Below the pieces are notes generated by a model, which worked only from the letters and a program-made list of their open reading frames with translations, was not told the DNA's origin and did not search any database. A DNA stretch of 64,000 nucleotides from the NCBI RefSeq assembly GCF_900102425.1, contig NZ_FNBT01000001.1, positions 434,001 through 498,000 of the forward strand, in the 5' to 3' direction. This document shows, in pieces, positions 7,157 to 16,462 of this stretch; the first letter of the stretch is position 1; the number at the start of each line of letters is the position of its first letter. The DNA is from Blastococcus aurantiacus (GTDB lineage Bacteria > Actinomycetota > Actinomycetes > Mycobacteriales > Geodermatophilaceae). A program made the position numbers and the translations under genes.

Positions 7157-8567
7157 GCCGCGCCGCGGCGAGCAGCGCCCGGGTGGTCGGGGCGTCGGCG
7201 GGCAGGTCGCGGACGCGGCCGTCGGGCCCGAGCAGGTCCATCCGTGCCAGCCACTCCTCGAACTCGGGTGCCGGCCGCAGCCCGAGCACCTGCCGCGCCG
7301 TGAGGACGTCGGAGAACGACAGCGACTGGTAGTGCAGCATCACGTCGTCCGACCCGGGGACGGCGATCACGAACGAGCAGCCGGCCGCACCGAGCAGCAG
7401 CATCAACGCGTCGGTGTCGTCCGGGTCCACCTCGGCGTGGTTGGTGTAGCAGACGTCCACGCCCATGGGCAGGCCGAGCAGCTTGCCGCAGAAGTGGTCC
7501 TCCAGGCCGGCGCGCAGCACCTGCTTGCCGTCGTAGAGGTACTCCGGCCCGATGAAGCCGACGACGGTGTTGACCAGCAGCGGCCCGAAGTGGCGGGCCA
7601 CGCCGTAGGCGCGCGCCTCCAGGGTCTGCTGGTCCACCGGCCGGCCGTCCACCCCGCGGTGGGCGTCGGCGGAGAGCGCCGACCCCTGCCCGGTCTCGAA
7701 GTACATGACGTCCCGGCCGACCGTCCCGCGGCCCAGTGCCAGGGCGCCGGCCCGCGCCTCGGCGAGCAGGTCGAGGGTGACGCCGAACCCGCGGTTGGCG
7801 GCCTGCGTGCCGGCGACCGACTGGAACACCAAGTCCACCGGCGCGCCACGCTCGAGCGCGCGCAGCGTGGTCGTCACGTGGGCGAGCACGCAGGACTGCG
7901 TCGGGATCCCGTACCGCTGGATGACCGCGTCGACCAGCTCCAGCAGCGCGACGGTCTGCGCCGGCGAGTCGGTGGCCGGGTTGATCCCGATGACGGCGTC
8001 GCCGGAGCCGTGCAGCAGCCCGTCGAGGATGGATGCGGTCACCCCCAGCGGGTCGTCGGTCGGGTGGTTGGGTTGCAGCCGCGAGGCCAGCCGGCCGGGC
8101 AGCCCGATCGTGGACCGGAAGCCGGTGACCACCCGCGCCCGCCGCCCGACCGCGACCAGATCGGCGTTGCGCATCAGCTTGGACACCGCCGCCACCATCT
8201 CCGGGGTGAGCCCGGGGGCCAGTGCCGAGATCGCCGGCTCGTCGCCGGCCGCGGCCCACGCCAGCAGCCGGTCGCGGAACTCCCCCACGGTCAGCGACGC
8301 GACCGGCGCGAAGGCGGCCCGGTCGTGGGTGTCGAGGATCAGCCGGGTGACGTCGTCCTCGTCGTAGCCGACGACCTGCTCCTCCAGGAAGGTCGCCAGC
8401 GGCAGGTCGGCCAGCACCGACTGGGCGGCCACGCGCTCGGCCGCCGACCCCGCGGCGCACCCGGCCAGCACGTCGCCCGAGCGGTGCGGGGTCGCGCGGG
8501 CCAGCAGGTCGGCCAGCGAGGCGAACTCGAACGTGTGCCCGCCCAGCGTCGTCCGGCGGACGGTCAC
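7152..8567 (-). CDS. eutB: Ethanolamine ammonia-lyase large subunit
   Basis: A 471-residue TIM-barrel subunit holding the B12 and substrate sites, normal length for EutB. Recognisable stretches include VTGFRSTIGLPGRLASRLQPNH, GDAVIGINPATDS near the middle, and GPEYLYDGKQVLRAGLED with LLGLPMGVDVCYTNH. The GTG start has GAGGAGGT 4-11 bases upstream and overlaps the TGA of the permease gene (GTGA); longer in-frame starts upstream run into the permease. It partners with EutC encoded immediately downstream. Activity needs adenosylcobalamin. Confidence 0.96.
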   Translation of the reverse strand: MTVRRTTLGGHTFEFASLADLLARATPHRSGDVLAGCAAGSAAERVAAQSVLADLPLATFLEEQVVGYDEDDVTRLILDTHDRAAFAPVASLTVGEFRDRLLAWAAAGDEPAISALAPGLTPEMVAAVSKLMRNADLVAVGRRARVVTGFRSTIGLPGRLASRLQPNHPTDDPLGVTASILDGLLHGSGDAVIGINPATDSPAQTVALLELVDAVIQRYGIPTQSCVLAHVTTTLRALERGAPVDLVFQSVAGTQAANRGFGVTLDLLAEARAGALALGRGTVGRDVMYFETGQGSALSADAHRGVDGRPVDQQTLEARAYGVARHFGPLLVNTVVGFIGPEYLYDGKQVLRAGLEDHFCGKLLGLPMGVDVCYTNHAEVDPDDTDALMLLLGAAGCSFVIAVPGSDDVMLHYQSLSFSDVLTARQVLGLRPAPEFEEWLARMDLLGPDGRVRDLPADAPTTRALLAAARP

Positions 8568-10021
8568 CGCACCTCCTCGTCGGCGGCGGCCAGCAGCTCG
8601 AACTCCTCCTCGGGCGCGGAGGCGACGAGGTGGTGCCGGCTGTAGAGGGCGAAGTACCCGAGGAAGAGCGCGTAGGCGGCCAGCGTCCACAGCGCCGCCT
8701 CGACGTCGACCAGGAAGGTGGCGACGACGGCCGCCGCGGCGAGCACCAGCGCCACGCCGGTCGTCGTCACCCCGCCGGGGGTGCGGTAGGGCCGGTGCAG
8801 TTCCGGCTCGCGACGGCGCAGCACGATGTGGCTGACCATCATGAGCACGTAGGAGACGGTCGCCCCGAAGACGGCCATGTTGAGCAGCATCGCGCCCTCG
8901 CCGGTCAGCGACAGCAGGAAGCCGATGGCTCCCGGCACCAGCAGGGCGAGCACCGGGGCCTTCCGGCTGTTGGTCACCGACAGCGTCCTCGGCAGGTAGC
9001 CGGCGCGGGAGAGCGCGAAGGTCTGCCGCGAGTAGGCGTAGATGATCGAGAAGAAGCTGGCGACCAGCCCGAACAGCCCCGCGTAGTTGACGACGTCGGT
9101 GAGCGCGGACGACGAGCCGGCGATCTCCAGCGCCTCGACCGGCGGGTTACCGCTCGCCGACATCGCCTCCGAGCCACCGGCACCGGCGGTGAAGACGAGC
9201 ATGAGGACGGCGAGGACGAGCAGCACGCCCATGGCCGCGACGATCCCCCGCGGCAGCGCCCGGGCGGGGTCGCGGGCCTCCTCCGAGGCCAGCGGCACGC
9301 ACTCGACGGCGAGGAAGAACCAGATGGCGAACGGGAAGGCGGCCCAGACGCCCATCCAGCCCTGCGGCAGGAAGTCCGACGCGCCGGCGGCGTCGGTCGG
9401 GGCGATGTCGAGCAGGTTCGACGAGTCGAAGGCGGGGATCGCGCCGACCAGGTAGAGCACCAGGCCGGCGACGGCGACGGCAGCGATGGCCAGCATGACC
9501 TTCAGCGCCTCACCGACGCCCAGCAGGTGCACGCCGATGAAGAGCGCGTAGGCGGCGAGGTAGACCCACCAGCCGTCGGTGATGCCGAACAGACCGAGGG
9601 ATTCGACGTAGGCGCCGATGAAGGTGGCGATCGCGGCGGGCGCGATCGCGTACTCGATGAGCACGGCCACCCCGGTGGCGTAGCCACCCCACGGCCCCAG
9701 CGCGCGACGCGCGAACGTGTAGCCGCCCCCGGCGGTCGGCAGCGCCGACCCGAGCTCGGCGAGCCCGAGCACCATCGCCCCGTACATGACCGCCATGAGG
9801 ACGACGGCGACGAGCAGCCCGCCGAAGCCGCCCTCGGCCAGGCCGAAGTTCCACCCGGCGTAGTCGCCCGAGATCACCGCGGCCACGCCGAGCCCGGCCA
9901 GCAGCACCCAGCCGGCGGTGCCGGTGCGCAGCTGCCGCTTCTCCAGGTAGCCCGCGTCGACCGCCTCCGCCTCGACGCCGGCGTGGTGGGGAGCGGACCG
10001 GGCGGTGGGTTCGACGGTCAT
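8564..10021 (-). CDS. eat: Ethanolamine permease (APC superfamily)
   Basis: A 485-residue transporter with about 12 membrane helices and the APC start ISGDYAGWNFGLAEGGFGG, in which the broken first helix is typical of ethanolamine permeases. SALPTAGGGYTFARRALG and AYSRQTFALSRAGYLPRTLS are also family features. It supplies ethanolamine to EutBC encoded next in the same operon (8564-8567 overlap). The ATG follows GGAGAGG. Upstream lies 122 bp with a GCAAC-GG-GTTGC inverted repeat (10089-10100) that could be an operator; no regulator gene is adjacent. Confidence 0.93.
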   Translation of the reverse strand: MTVEPTARSAPHHAGVEAEAVDAGYLEKRQLRTGTAGWVLLAGLGVAAVISGDYAGWNFGLAEGGFGGLLVAVVLMAVMYGAMVLGLAELGSALPTAGGGYTFARRALGPWGGYATGVAVLIEYAIAPAAIATFIGAYVESLGLFGITDGWWVYLAAYALFIGVHLLGVGEALKVMLAIAAVAVAGLVLYLVGAIPAFDSSNLLDIAPTDAAGASDFLPQGWMGVWAAFPFAIWFFLAVECVPLASEEARDPARALPRGIVAAMGVLLVLAVLMLVFTAGAGGSEAMSASGNPPVEALEIAGSSSALTDVVNYAGLFGLVASFFSIIYAYSRQTFALSRAGYLPRTLSVTNSRKAPVLALLVPGAIGFLLSLTGEGAMLLNMAVFGATVSYVLMMVSHIVLRRREPELHRPYRTPGGVTTTGVALVLAAAAVVATFLVDVEAALWTLAAYALFLGYFALYSRHHLVASAPEEEFELLAAADEEVR

Positions 10022-10143
10022 GGCGGGCCTCTCCGGTCAGCCCCCGCGAGCCCGGGGTCGCCAGCCTGGCCCTGTCCAAGGCCCCGCAGCAACGGGTTGC
10101 GACAGGTTGGAACACGGAGTTCACACCCGTGCGGCGCGGCCCC

Positions 10144-11040
10144 TCAGATGCTGCGCCAGCGCCCCTCGGTGGCGTTCCCCGCGGGCTTGCTCTCCAGCAC
10201 GTTGCCGGAGGTCGGCGGCACCTCGTCCTTGGACACCGCGAACTGCTGCAGCAGCGGACCCACGAGCAGGTCGTAGACGCCCGGCACGATCCGGAAGCCC
10301 GCGGTGACCACGTGGTTGAGCACCCCGGCCTGCACCACCCGGCGCGGCTGGTCGAGCGTGGACAGCACCCGTCGCGCGACCCGGAACGGCGAGTAGACCG
10401 GCGGTGGCGGCCGCCCGGTGTTGCCCGTCCAGGAGGCCGCCTGGCTGTAGATCGGGGTGTTGACGCCCCCGGGCTGCACGATGGAGATGGAGATGCCCGG
10501 CTCGTCGCGCGTCTCCAGCTGCAGCGTCCGCACCAGGCCCAGCTGGCCCCACTTGGCCGCGACGTAGCTGCCCATGGTGGGCGCGGTGACGTTGCCCAGC
10601 AACGAGTTGACGACGGTCAGGTGGCCGGCCCGCTGCTCCCGGAAGATGGGCAGGACGACGCGGGCGAGGTTGGCGGTGCCGTGCAGCGAGGTGTCGACCA
10701 CGGCCTCGTAGACCTCGCGGGGCACGTCCTCGATCTTCCCGTAGGCCATGACCTGCGCGGAGTGGACGACGACGTCCAGCCGCCCGAACCGGCCGGTCGC
10801 CGCGGTCACCGCGGCGCGCACCTGGTCCTCGTCGGTGACGTCGCCGGCGCAGACGACGACCTCCTTCGCCCCGGCGGCGCGCATCTCGATGGCGGCCTCC
10901 TCGAGCGACTCCCGATCCCGGGACATCAGGACCAGCTGAGCGCCGCGACCGGCGAGCTCGAGCCCGGTGGCACGGCCGATGCCGCTGGAGGCACCGGTGA
11001 TCAGCACGGTCAGGGGGGCGCCGTCGGATGGGATCGGCAT
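10144..11040 (-). CDS. SDR family oxidoreductase
   Basis: A 298-residue short-chain dehydrogenase/reductase with VLITGASSGIGRATG (NAD(P) loop), CAGDVTDEDQV, catalytic Ser in VVNSLLGN and the YxxxK motif in GSYVAAKWGQL. The usual NNAG is replaced by VHSAQ. The C-terminal 90 residues extend beyond the core (RRVVQAGVLNHVVTAG...), as in classical SDRs annotated with membrane or lipid substrates. A GAGGAG lies just before the ATG. Substrate is unknown, and the flanking genes do not suggest a pathway. Confidence 0.88.
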   Translation of the reverse strand: MPIPSDGAPLTVLITGASSGIGRATGLELAGRGAQLVLMSRDRESLEEAAIEMRAAGAKEVVVCAGDVTDEDQVRAAVTAATGRFGRLDVVVHSAQVMAYGKIEDVPREVYEAVVDTSLHGTANLARVVLPIFREQRAGHLTVVNSLLGNVTAPTMGSYVAAKWGQLGLVRTLQLETRDEPGISISIVQPGGVNTPIYSQAASWTGNTGRPPPPVYSPFRVARRVLSTLDQPRRVVQAGVLNHVVTAGFRIVPGVYDLLVGPLLQQFAVSKDEVPPTSGNVLESKPAGNATEGRWRSI

Positions 11041-11103
11041 GGGGCGGGCTCAGCTCCTCGGCTGGGGCGACGTCCCGGCAGGCCTACCCGTGCGCCCGGT
11101 GGG

Positions 11104-11508
11104 TCAACCGGGCGCGACCTCGTCCAGGCGCGCGAGCAGCCAGCCCGGCCCCGCGACGTCGACCGCCGCCGGCAGCCGGGCGCGCAGCCCGCGGTCGGCG
11201 GTCACGACCAGGACGTCCCGCTCGCACGCGGCGAGCGCCGCGACCTCGGTCACGAGCGCGTCGTCCCCGCTGCCCGGCGCGCGGACGATCCGCACCAGGC
11301 CCGCGCCCGGCACGTCGCGGGCCCGGCCCTCCACCACCGCGACCACGGCCTCGCACAGCAGCGGCGCGTCGTCGGGCCCCGCGAGGGTGCGGCCGACCAC
11401 CGCGGTGAGGCGCTCCAGCAGCCGGGTCGTGGCACCCGCGCGGTCGCGCCACCACCCGTCGGGGCGCGACCCCACCACGTTGGCCACGTCGACCAGCAGC
11501 ACCGCCAT
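11104..11508 (-). CDS. PIN/NYN-like small nuclease-fold protein
   Basis: A 134-residue protein whose start VLLVDVANVVGSRPDGWW, middle APGSGDDALVTEVA and end RDVLVVTADRGLRARLP follow the acidic-residue spacing of PIN/NYN domains (Asp-Asn near the N-terminus, Asp-Asp centrally, an Asp in TADRGL). Such domains bind divalent metal and often cut RNA. No antitoxin-like partner is adjacent, so it is not an obvious toxin; it may be a housekeeping RNA-processing or PIN-like protein. GAGGA precedes the ATG. Confidence 0.7.
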   Translation of the reverse strand: MAVLLVDVANVVGSRPDGWWRDRAGATTRLLERLTAVVGRTLAGPDDAPLLCEAVVAVVEGRARDVPGAGLVRIVRAPGSGDDALVTEVAALAACERDVLVVTADRGLRARLPAAVDVAGPGWLLARLDEVAPG

Positions 11509-11656
11509 ATCGCCGTCCTCCTCCCCGTCGGGCCGGTCCTACCCGTTCGCCCGACCGGGCGACACCGCGTGTGCCCAGGTCAGAGCCGGGAACCGTAGTG
11601 CGGACGACTGCCCGGGGGACCGACGCGGAGAGGTCCGCAACCGAAGGAGACCCACG

Positions 11657-12301
11657 ATGGCGAGCACCGAGCCCACCACGCCGCAGCGCGACGACACCCT
11701 CGTCCAGCCGGCGGTGGCTCCCCCGACGGGCCGGCACACCGCTCCCCCGACCGCACGCGAGGCGGTCGCCGCCCAGCGCGCCACCTTCGGCGGGGTCAAG
11801 TGGGGTGCCGCCTTCTTCGGCTGGCTGTCGGCCAACGGGCTGGCCGTGCTGCTGATCAGCCTGCTCGGCGCGGCCGGGGTCGCCTTCGGCCTGGCCCGGG
11901 GTGTCGACTCCGCGGACGAGGCCGCCGAGCAGGCGGAGACCATCGGGCTCGGTGGGGCGATCGCCGTCCTCGTCGTGCTCTTCCTGGCCTACCTCGCGGG
12001 CGGGTACGTCGCGGGCCGCATGGCGCGCTTCGACGGCGTCCGGCAGGGCATCGCCGTCTGGGTGATCGGCCTGGTCGTCGTCCTCGTGCTGGCCGCGGCC
12101 GGTGCGATCGCGGGTGCCCAGTACAACGTGCTCCAGGAGCTCGACCTGCCGCGCATCCCCATCGACGAGGGCACCGCCACCACCGGCGGCATCGTCACCC
12201 TGGTCGCGATCCTGCTGGCCACGCTGCTCGGCGCGATGCTCGGCGGCAAGCTCGGCGACCGCTTCCACCGCAAGGTCGACCGCGCGGGCTTCCCGGGCTG
12301 A
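11657..12301 (+). CDS. Conserved membrane protein
   Basis: A 214-residue protein with AAGGAG 8-13 bases before the ATG. Residues 1-45 are polar and Pro/Thr-rich. Then come four hydrophobic segments: GAAFFGWLSANGLAVLLISL, GLGGAIAVLVVLFLAYLAGGY, IAVWVIGLVVVLVLAAAGAI and GGIVTLVAILLATLLGAMLGG, followed by a basic tail. The GGYVAGRMARFDG loop and the GAMLGGKLGDRFHRK end are typical of a widespread actinobacterial family without assigned function. It stands alone with its own ribosome site. Confidence 0.82.
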   Translation: MASTEPTTPQRDDTLVQPAVAPPTGRHTAPPTAREAVAAQRATFGGVKWGAAFFGWLSANGLAVLLISLLGAAGVAFGLARGVDSADEAAEQAETIGLGGAIAVLVVLFLAYLAGGYVAGRMARFDGVRQGIAVWVIGLVVVLVLAAAGAIAGAQYNVLQELDLPRIPIDEGTATTGGIVTLVAILLATLLGAMLGGKLGDRFHRKVDRAGFPG

Positions 12302-12324
12302 GCCTGCGCTCCTACGCTCCGGGC

Positions 12325-12594
12325 ATGTGCCGGAACATCCGCCCGCTGTCGAACTTCGAGCCGCCGGCGACCGACGACGAGATCCGCGCGGCCGCGCTGC
12401 AGTACGTGCGCAAGATCAGCGGGACGACCAAGCCGTCCCGCGCCAACACCGAGGCGTTCGACCGGGCCGTGGAGGAGATCGCCGAGATCTCCTCCCGGCT
12501 GCTGGCCGAGCTGGTGACGACGGCGCCACCCAAGGACCGCGAGGTCGAGGCCGCCAAGGCCCGCGAGCGCGCCGCCCTCCGCTACGGCACCTGA
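12325..12594 (+). CDS. DUF2277 family protein
   Basis: An 89-residue protein beginning MCRNIRPLSNFEPPATDDEI, the diagnostic start of DUF2277, followed by ALQYVRKISGTTKPS and an acidic/basic helical tail. The family is small, soluble and of unknown function, with a conserved early Cys-Arg-Asn. It begins 23 bases after the preceding membrane protein gene and may be co-transcribed with it. Confidence 0.85.
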   Translation: MCRNIRPLSNFEPPATDDEIRAAALQYVRKISGTTKPSRANTEAFDRAVEEIAEISSRLLAELVTTAPPKDREVEAAKARERAALRYGT

Positions 12595-12644
12595 GGGCGG
12601 CGCCCCGCGGGAATGCTTGAGGCTTCATGCAGCTTGGGCGGCTC

Positions 12645-13502
12645 ATGAGCCTCTTCGCCGTCACCGGCGCGACCGGCCACCTCGGTCGTCTCGCCGTCTC
12701 CTCGCTGCTCGACCGGGGCGTCGCCCCCTCCGACCTCGTCGCCGTCGTCCGGGACGCCTCCAAGGCCGCCGACCTGGCTGCGCGCGGCGTGCAGGTGCGC
12801 GTGGCCGACTACGGCGACCCCGCTGCCCTGGAAGCTGCCTTCACCGGCGTGGACCGCCTGCTGTTCGTCTCCGGCAGCGAGGCCGGCCGCCGCGAGGTGC
12901 AGCACCGCAACGTGGTCGCGGCCGCGCAGGCCACGAGCGTGCGGCGGATCGTCTACACCAGCATCGCGCGCGCCGACACGAACAGCACCCCCCTCGCGGT
13001 GGAGCACCGGCTCACCGAGCAGCTGCTGCGCGACTCCGGCATCGACACCGTGCTGTTGCGCAACAGCTGGTACGTGGAGAACTACACCGCGCAGCTGCCG
13101 CAGTACCGCGCGACCGGAGCCGTCGTCGGGGCGGCTGGTGAGGGCCGGGTGGCCGCCGCGACGCGCGGCGACTACGCCGAGGCCGCCGCCGCTGCCCTGC
13201 TGGCCGACGAGCCGCGCGCAGCGAGGTACGAGCTCGGCGGCCCCGCCTTCACGATGGCCGAGCTGGCCGCCGTGCTCGGTGACGTCACCGGCACCGACCT
13301 CGCCTACCGCGACCTCCCGCCGGCAGACTTCCGCGCCGGGCTGCTGGCCGCCGGCCTCGACGAGGGCACCGCGGACTTCGTCCTCGCCCTCGAGCTGGCC
13401 ACTGCGGCCGGCGAGCTCGACGTGCCGCCGACCGACCTGGAGGAGCTGCTCGGCCGCCCGGCCACCGACCTGCGCACCGCCCTGACGGAGCTGGTGGGCT
13501 GA
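12645..13502 (+). CDS. NmrA/QorB-like NAD(P)H:quinone oxidoreductase-type SDR
   Basis: A 285-residue atypical SDR starting MSLFAVTGATGHLGRLAV. It has AVVRDASKAADLAARGV (NADP-type region), ADYGDPAALEAAFTGVDRLL, VYTSIARADTNSTPLAVEH and LLRNSWYVENYT, all as in YtfG/QorB proteins that reduce quinones with NADPH. An in-frame ATG 18 bases upstream would add MQLGRL, which is less like the family. The DNA just before the start has repeated GCTTGNGGC-like words that could be a regulator site. No HxlR/YtfH-type regulator is adjacent. Confidence 0.85.
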   Translation: MSLFAVTGATGHLGRLAVSSLLDRGVAPSDLVAVVRDASKAADLAARGVQVRVADYGDPAALEAAFTGVDRLLFVSGSEAGRREVQHRNVVAAAQATSVRRIVYTSIARADTNSTPLAVEHRLTEQLLRDSGIDTVLLRNSWYVENYTAQLPQYRATGAVVGAAGEGRVAAATRGDYAEAAAAALLADEPRAARYELGGPAFTMAELAAVLGDVTGTDLAYRDLPPADFRAGLLAAGLDEGTADFVLALELATAAGELDVPPTDLEELLGRPATDLRTALTELVG

Positions 13503-13566
13503 CCCACATGCATCGGTCGTGCACAACGGGACTGGCGGGCCCCGGGTCCGGGTACCCGTTGGTCCC

Positions 13567-14025
13567 GTGACCACCACCACCGCTGCACCCACCTCCGAGA
13601 CCTCGGGCGCGAGCCGTTGCCCCGACTGCACCGACGGGCTCGGCCAGCCGCGAGAGGTGCGTCCCGGCTCCTTCCGCGAGCGGGTGCACGCCAACCGCAG
13701 CGTGGCGCTGGCCTGGCGCATCGGCGTCTTCGTCGTCGGCCTGCTGTTCGTGGCCCTCGGCATCGCGCTCACGGTGCTGCCCGGGCCGCTGACGATCCCG
13801 CCGGTGCTGCTCGGCCTGTGGGTGTGGTCGACCGAGTTCGCCTGGGCGGCGCGGTTCTTCGCGACGTTCCGCCGCAAGGCGTCCGACGCCTGGGCGCACG
13901 CCAGGCAGCACCCGGTGAGCTCCCTGGCCATCACCGTCGGCGGCCTGGCCGCCGCCGGTGCCGCCTTCTGGGCCGTCGGGCACTTCCAGCTGGTCGACAG
14001 GGCGACGACGGCCCTCGGCCTGTAG
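13567..14025 (+). CDS. PGPGW-type transmembrane protein (TIGR02611-like)
   Basis: A 152-residue protein from GTG. The family core is GIALTVLPGPLTIPPVLLGL, with two adjacent helices on either side (residues about 55-95), then AARFFATFRRKASDAW and a third hydrophobic segment near the end. The N-terminal 45 residues contain a CPDC pair. Proteins of this type are short actinobacterial membrane proteins of unknown role. An earlier in-frame ATG (13519) would add 16 residues; GTG 13567 was preferred because the added part is unlike the rest. Confidence 0.75.
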   Translation: MTTTTAAPTSETSGASRCPDCTDGLGQPREVRPGSFRERVHANRSVALAWRIGVFVVGLLFVALGIALTVLPGPLTIPPVLLGLWVWSTEFAWAARFFATFRRKASDAWAHARQHPVSSLAITVGGLAAAGAAFWAVGHFQLVDRATTALGL

Positions 14026-14040
14026 CCCGCGGGGCGGGCA

Positions 14041-14072
14041 CCGGGCCGGCCCGGGCCTCCGGACCGGCCCGG
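14041..14072. terminator. Convergent terminator hairpin
   Basis: CCGGGCCGG (14041-14049) and CCGGCCCGG (14064-14072) form a perfect 9-bp stem with a 14-base loop between the ends of two convergent genes. There is no U-run, as is usual in GC-rich actinobacteria. Confidence 0.6.
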
Positions 14073-14075
14073 GCG

Positions 14076-14297
14076 TCAGTCGGGCCCGATCTCCGTCGGG
14101 TCCGGCGTGCGGAACGGCGGGTCGTCGGGCGCATCCGCGACGGTCTGGTCGGCGGGCGTCTCCTCGGGCCGGTCGGGCTCCTCCCCGCCCACCCCGAACC
14201 CCTCCGCGGGCGGCGGCGCGCCGGCTCCGGGATCGGCGGCCGGGATGCCCTCGTCGGGGGTCCCCAGGTTCGGCTCCATCGGCGTCCACATCGACAT
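14076..14297 (-). CDS. Small acidic proline-rich hypothetical protein
   Basis: A 73-residue reading frame, [17 protein letters not shown] followed by a Pro/Asp/Glu-rich stretch with no hydrophobic segment; likely disordered. It is not a recognised family. Evidence is its placement behind a convergent terminator and its strongly biased acidic composition. A spurious call is possible. Confidence 0.45.
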   Translation of the reverse strand: MSMWTPMEPNLGTPDEGIPAADPGAGAPPPAEGFGVGGEEPDRPEETPADQTVADAPDDPPFRTPDPTEIGPD

Positions 14298-14434
14298 GCC
14301 GGCCGCCCTACCCACTCCGCTGCCCCGTCACCGCCCGCGGGGCACCGTTCCGCGTCCCGACGCCCTCCGGTCACCTGCCGTTGGCCGTCCCCACCCGGCT
14401 CTCGGCGCGGGGCGGGCCACGGGAACGGCCGCCG

Positions 14435-14512
14435 ATGAGTTCCCCGCGCCTCCGGCGTCTCTTCTCCCGTGCGGCCACCCGGCGCGCACGAGGAGCACAG
14501 GAGGCGCAGTGA
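14435..14512 (+). CDS. Possible 25-residue leader peptide before the ABC exporter
   Basis: ATG at 14435 opens a 25-codon frame encoding an Arg-rich peptide (starts [17 protein letters not shown]). Its TGA at 14510-14512 overlaps the GTG start of the ABC ATPase gene (GTGA). Such exact stop-start overlap suggests translational coupling or an attenuation-type leader, but the ribosome site is weak and the frame may be chance. Confidence 0.3.
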   Translation: MSSPRLRRLFSRAATRRARGAQEAQ

Positions 14513-15543
14513 CGATCGCAGAGGTTGCCGCGGTCCGGGGCCCCGGACGTCCGGCCGAGGAGCCCGCCATCGAGACCGAGGGCCTGGTCAAGCGGTTCGG
14601 CGCCACGCGCGCCGTCGACGGCGTGGACCTGGTCATCCCGCGCGGTGGCGTGCACGGGTTCCTGGGACCCAACGGCGCGGGCAAGACGACGACCATCCGC
14701 ATGCTGGCCACGCTGATCCGGCCCGACGAGGGCACCGCCCGGGTCTTCGGTCACGACGTGGTCCGGGAAGCCGACGCCGTGCGCGCCCGCGTCAGCCTGA
14801 CCGGCCAGTTCGCTTCGCTGGACGAGGACCTCACCGGCGACGAGAATCTCCGCCTGCTCGCGCGGCTGCTCGGCTACCCCCGAGCGGAGGGGCGGGCCCG
14901 GGCCGAGCAGCTGCTGGACGCCTTCGGCCTGACCGACGCCGCCGGCAAGCAGGTGAAGAAGTACTCCGGCGGCATGCGGCGGCGCATCGACATCGCCGCG
15001 AGCATCGTCGTCCGGCCCGACCTGATCTTCCTCGACGAGCCCACCACGGGGCTGGACCCGCGCAGCCGCAACCAGGTGTGGGAGGTCATCCGCGCCCTGG
15101 TGCGCGGCGGGACGACGGTCCTCCTCACCACCCAGTACCTGGACGAGGCCGACCAGCTCGCCGACCGCATCTCGGTCATCGACGCCGGACGCGTGGTCGC
15201 CGAAGGCAGCCCGGGCGAGCTCAAGGCCTCGGTCGGCACCGGGACCCTCCAGGTGCGGGTGCGACGGCCCGACCAGCGCGCCGACGCCCGCGACCTCCTG
15301 ACGCGGGTGCTGGGTGTGGAGGTCCGCGAGCAGAGCGACCCGGCCGGGCTCACCGCCGCCATCGGCGACGCCGGACCGGTCGCCCGCGCCCTCACCGCCC
15401 TCGAGGACGCCGACATCGGCCTGGCGCAGTACGCGCTCGGCCAGCCCAGCCTGGACGAGGTCTTCCTCGCGCTCACCGGGCACACCGCCGAGACCGTCCC
15501 GCCGTCCCGCGACGGCGCCACCTCCGAGGAGACCCCGGCATGA
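14509..15543 (+). CDS. Daunorubicin-resistance-type (DrrA) ABC exporter ATPase
   Basis: A 344-residue ATPase. Its landmarks are Walker [16 protein letters not shown]-loop near [18 protein letters not shown], signature [12 protein letters not shown], Walker [15 protein letters not shown] and H-loop [13 protein letters not shown]. The histidine position of the H-loop is Gln-Tyr, as in the DrrA subfamily. The C-terminal 90 residues match the DrrA regulatory extension. The GTG start has AGGAGG at 6-11 bases. It overlaps the permease gene by 4 bases. It probably powers export of a hydrophobic compound; no biosynthetic genes are nearby. Confidence 0.92.
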   Translation: MTIAEVAAVRGPGRPAEEPAIETEGLVKRFGATRAVDGVDLVIPRGGVHGFLGPNGAGKTTTIRMLATLIRPDEGTARVFGHDVVREADAVRARVSLTGQFASLDEDLTGDENLRLLARLLGYPRAEGRARAEQLLDAFGLTDAAGKQVKKYSGGMRRRIDIAASIVVRPDLIFLDEPTTGLDPRSRNQVWEVIRALVRGGTTVLLTTQYLDEADQLADRISVIDAGRVVAEGSPGELKASVGTGTLQVRVRRPDQRADARDLLTRVLGVEVREQSDPAGLTAAIGDAGPVARALTALEDADIGLAQYALGQPSLDEVFLALTGHTAETVPPSRDGATSEETPA

Positions 15544-16397
15544 CCGCCGTCGCCAGCACGCCGACTCCGACCCAGCAGCACTGGACGCCGGACACCGCCG
15601 CGGTGCACGAGGCGCTGGTCGCCGGCGCCCGGCCGCGGCCGCAGGGCCCGCTCGCCGCCTCCGCCACCTTCGGCTGGCGGACGCTGCTGCGGATCAAGCA
15701 CGTGCCCGAGCAGCTGTTCGACGTCACCGCCTTCCCGGTGATGATGACGCTGATCTTCACGTTCCTGTTCGGCGGCGCCCTGGCCGGCTCGGTGGACGCC
15801 TACATCCAGTTCTTCCTGCCCGGGATCCTCGTGCAGAGCATCCTGATGATCACGATGTACACCGGCGTCGCGCTGAACACCGACATCGAGAAGGGCGTCT
15901 TCGACCGCATCCGCTCGCTGCCGGTGTGGCGGCCCTCGGCGCTGGTCGGCGCACTGCTCGGCGACGTCCTGCGGTTCACGCTCGCCTCGGCGGTGATCAT
16001 CTCGCTGGGGCTGCTGCTGGGCTTCCGCCCTGACGGCGGGCCGCTCGGCGTGCTCGGCGCCGTGGGTCTGCTGCTGGTGTTCGCCTTCGCGCTGGGCTGG
16101 ATCTGGACGTTCCTGGCCCTGCGGCTGCAGACGCCCAATGCGGTGATGGGCTGGTCGATGCTGGTCATCACGCCGCTCACCTTCGGCAGCAACATCTTCG
16201 TCGACCCCTCGACCATGCCCGGCTGGCTGCAGGCGTTCGTCGATGTCAACCCGGTCTCCCACCTGGTGACGGCGGTGCGCGGGCTCATGCACGGCGAGGC
16301 GATGGCCGGCGACGTCGGCATGGTGCTGCTCTGGTCGGCCCTGCTCGTCGCCGTGCTCGGCCCGCTGACCATGCGCCGGTACGGCAACCGCTCCTGA
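15540..16397 (+). CDS. DrrB-type ABC-2 permease
   Basis: A 285-residue ABC-2 family permease with six hydrophobic segments after a polar N-terminus of about 50 residues. [54 protein letters not shown], and [19 protein letters not shown] with [16 protein letters not shown] near the end are typical of DrrB. Its ATG overlaps the ATPase stop (ATGA), so the two form one exporter. Confidence 0.92.
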   Translation: MTAVASTPTPTQQHWTPDTAAVHEALVAGARPRPQGPLAASATFGWRTLLRIKHVPEQLFDVTAFPVMMTLIFTFLFGGALAGSVDAYIQFFLPGILVQSILMITMYTGVALNTDIEKGVFDRIRSLPVWRPSALVGALLGDVLRFTLASAVIISLGLLLGFRPDGGPLGVLGAVGLLLVFAFALGWIWTFLALRLQTPNAVMGWSMLVITPLTFGSNIFVDPSTMPGWLQAFVDVNPVSHLVTAVRGLMHGEAMAGDVGMVLLWSALLVAVLGPLTMRRYGNRS

Positions 16398-16405
16398 CAG
16401 AAGAA

Positions 16406-16458
16406 CCATCCTTCCCCCCCCTCGCCTCGCAGGCTCGGCGCGGGACCCTGAAGGATGG
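16406..16458 (+). promoter_or_regulatory. Inverted repeat spanning the GNAT gene ribosome site
   Basis: CCATCCTTC (16406-16414) and GAAGGATGG (16450-16458) are perfect 9-base complements 35 bases apart, between the exporter permease and the GNAT gene. The right arm contains AAGGA, the likely ribosome site for the GTG at 16463. In RNA this could end exporter transcription or hide the ribosome site. Confidence 0.5.
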
Positions 16459-16462
16459 CCGG

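Noticed and set aside
11104-11508. PIN-domain toxin of a toxin-antitoxin pair
   Set aside because: No small antitoxin gene lies next to it, and its ribosome site and isolation suggest a stand-alone gene.
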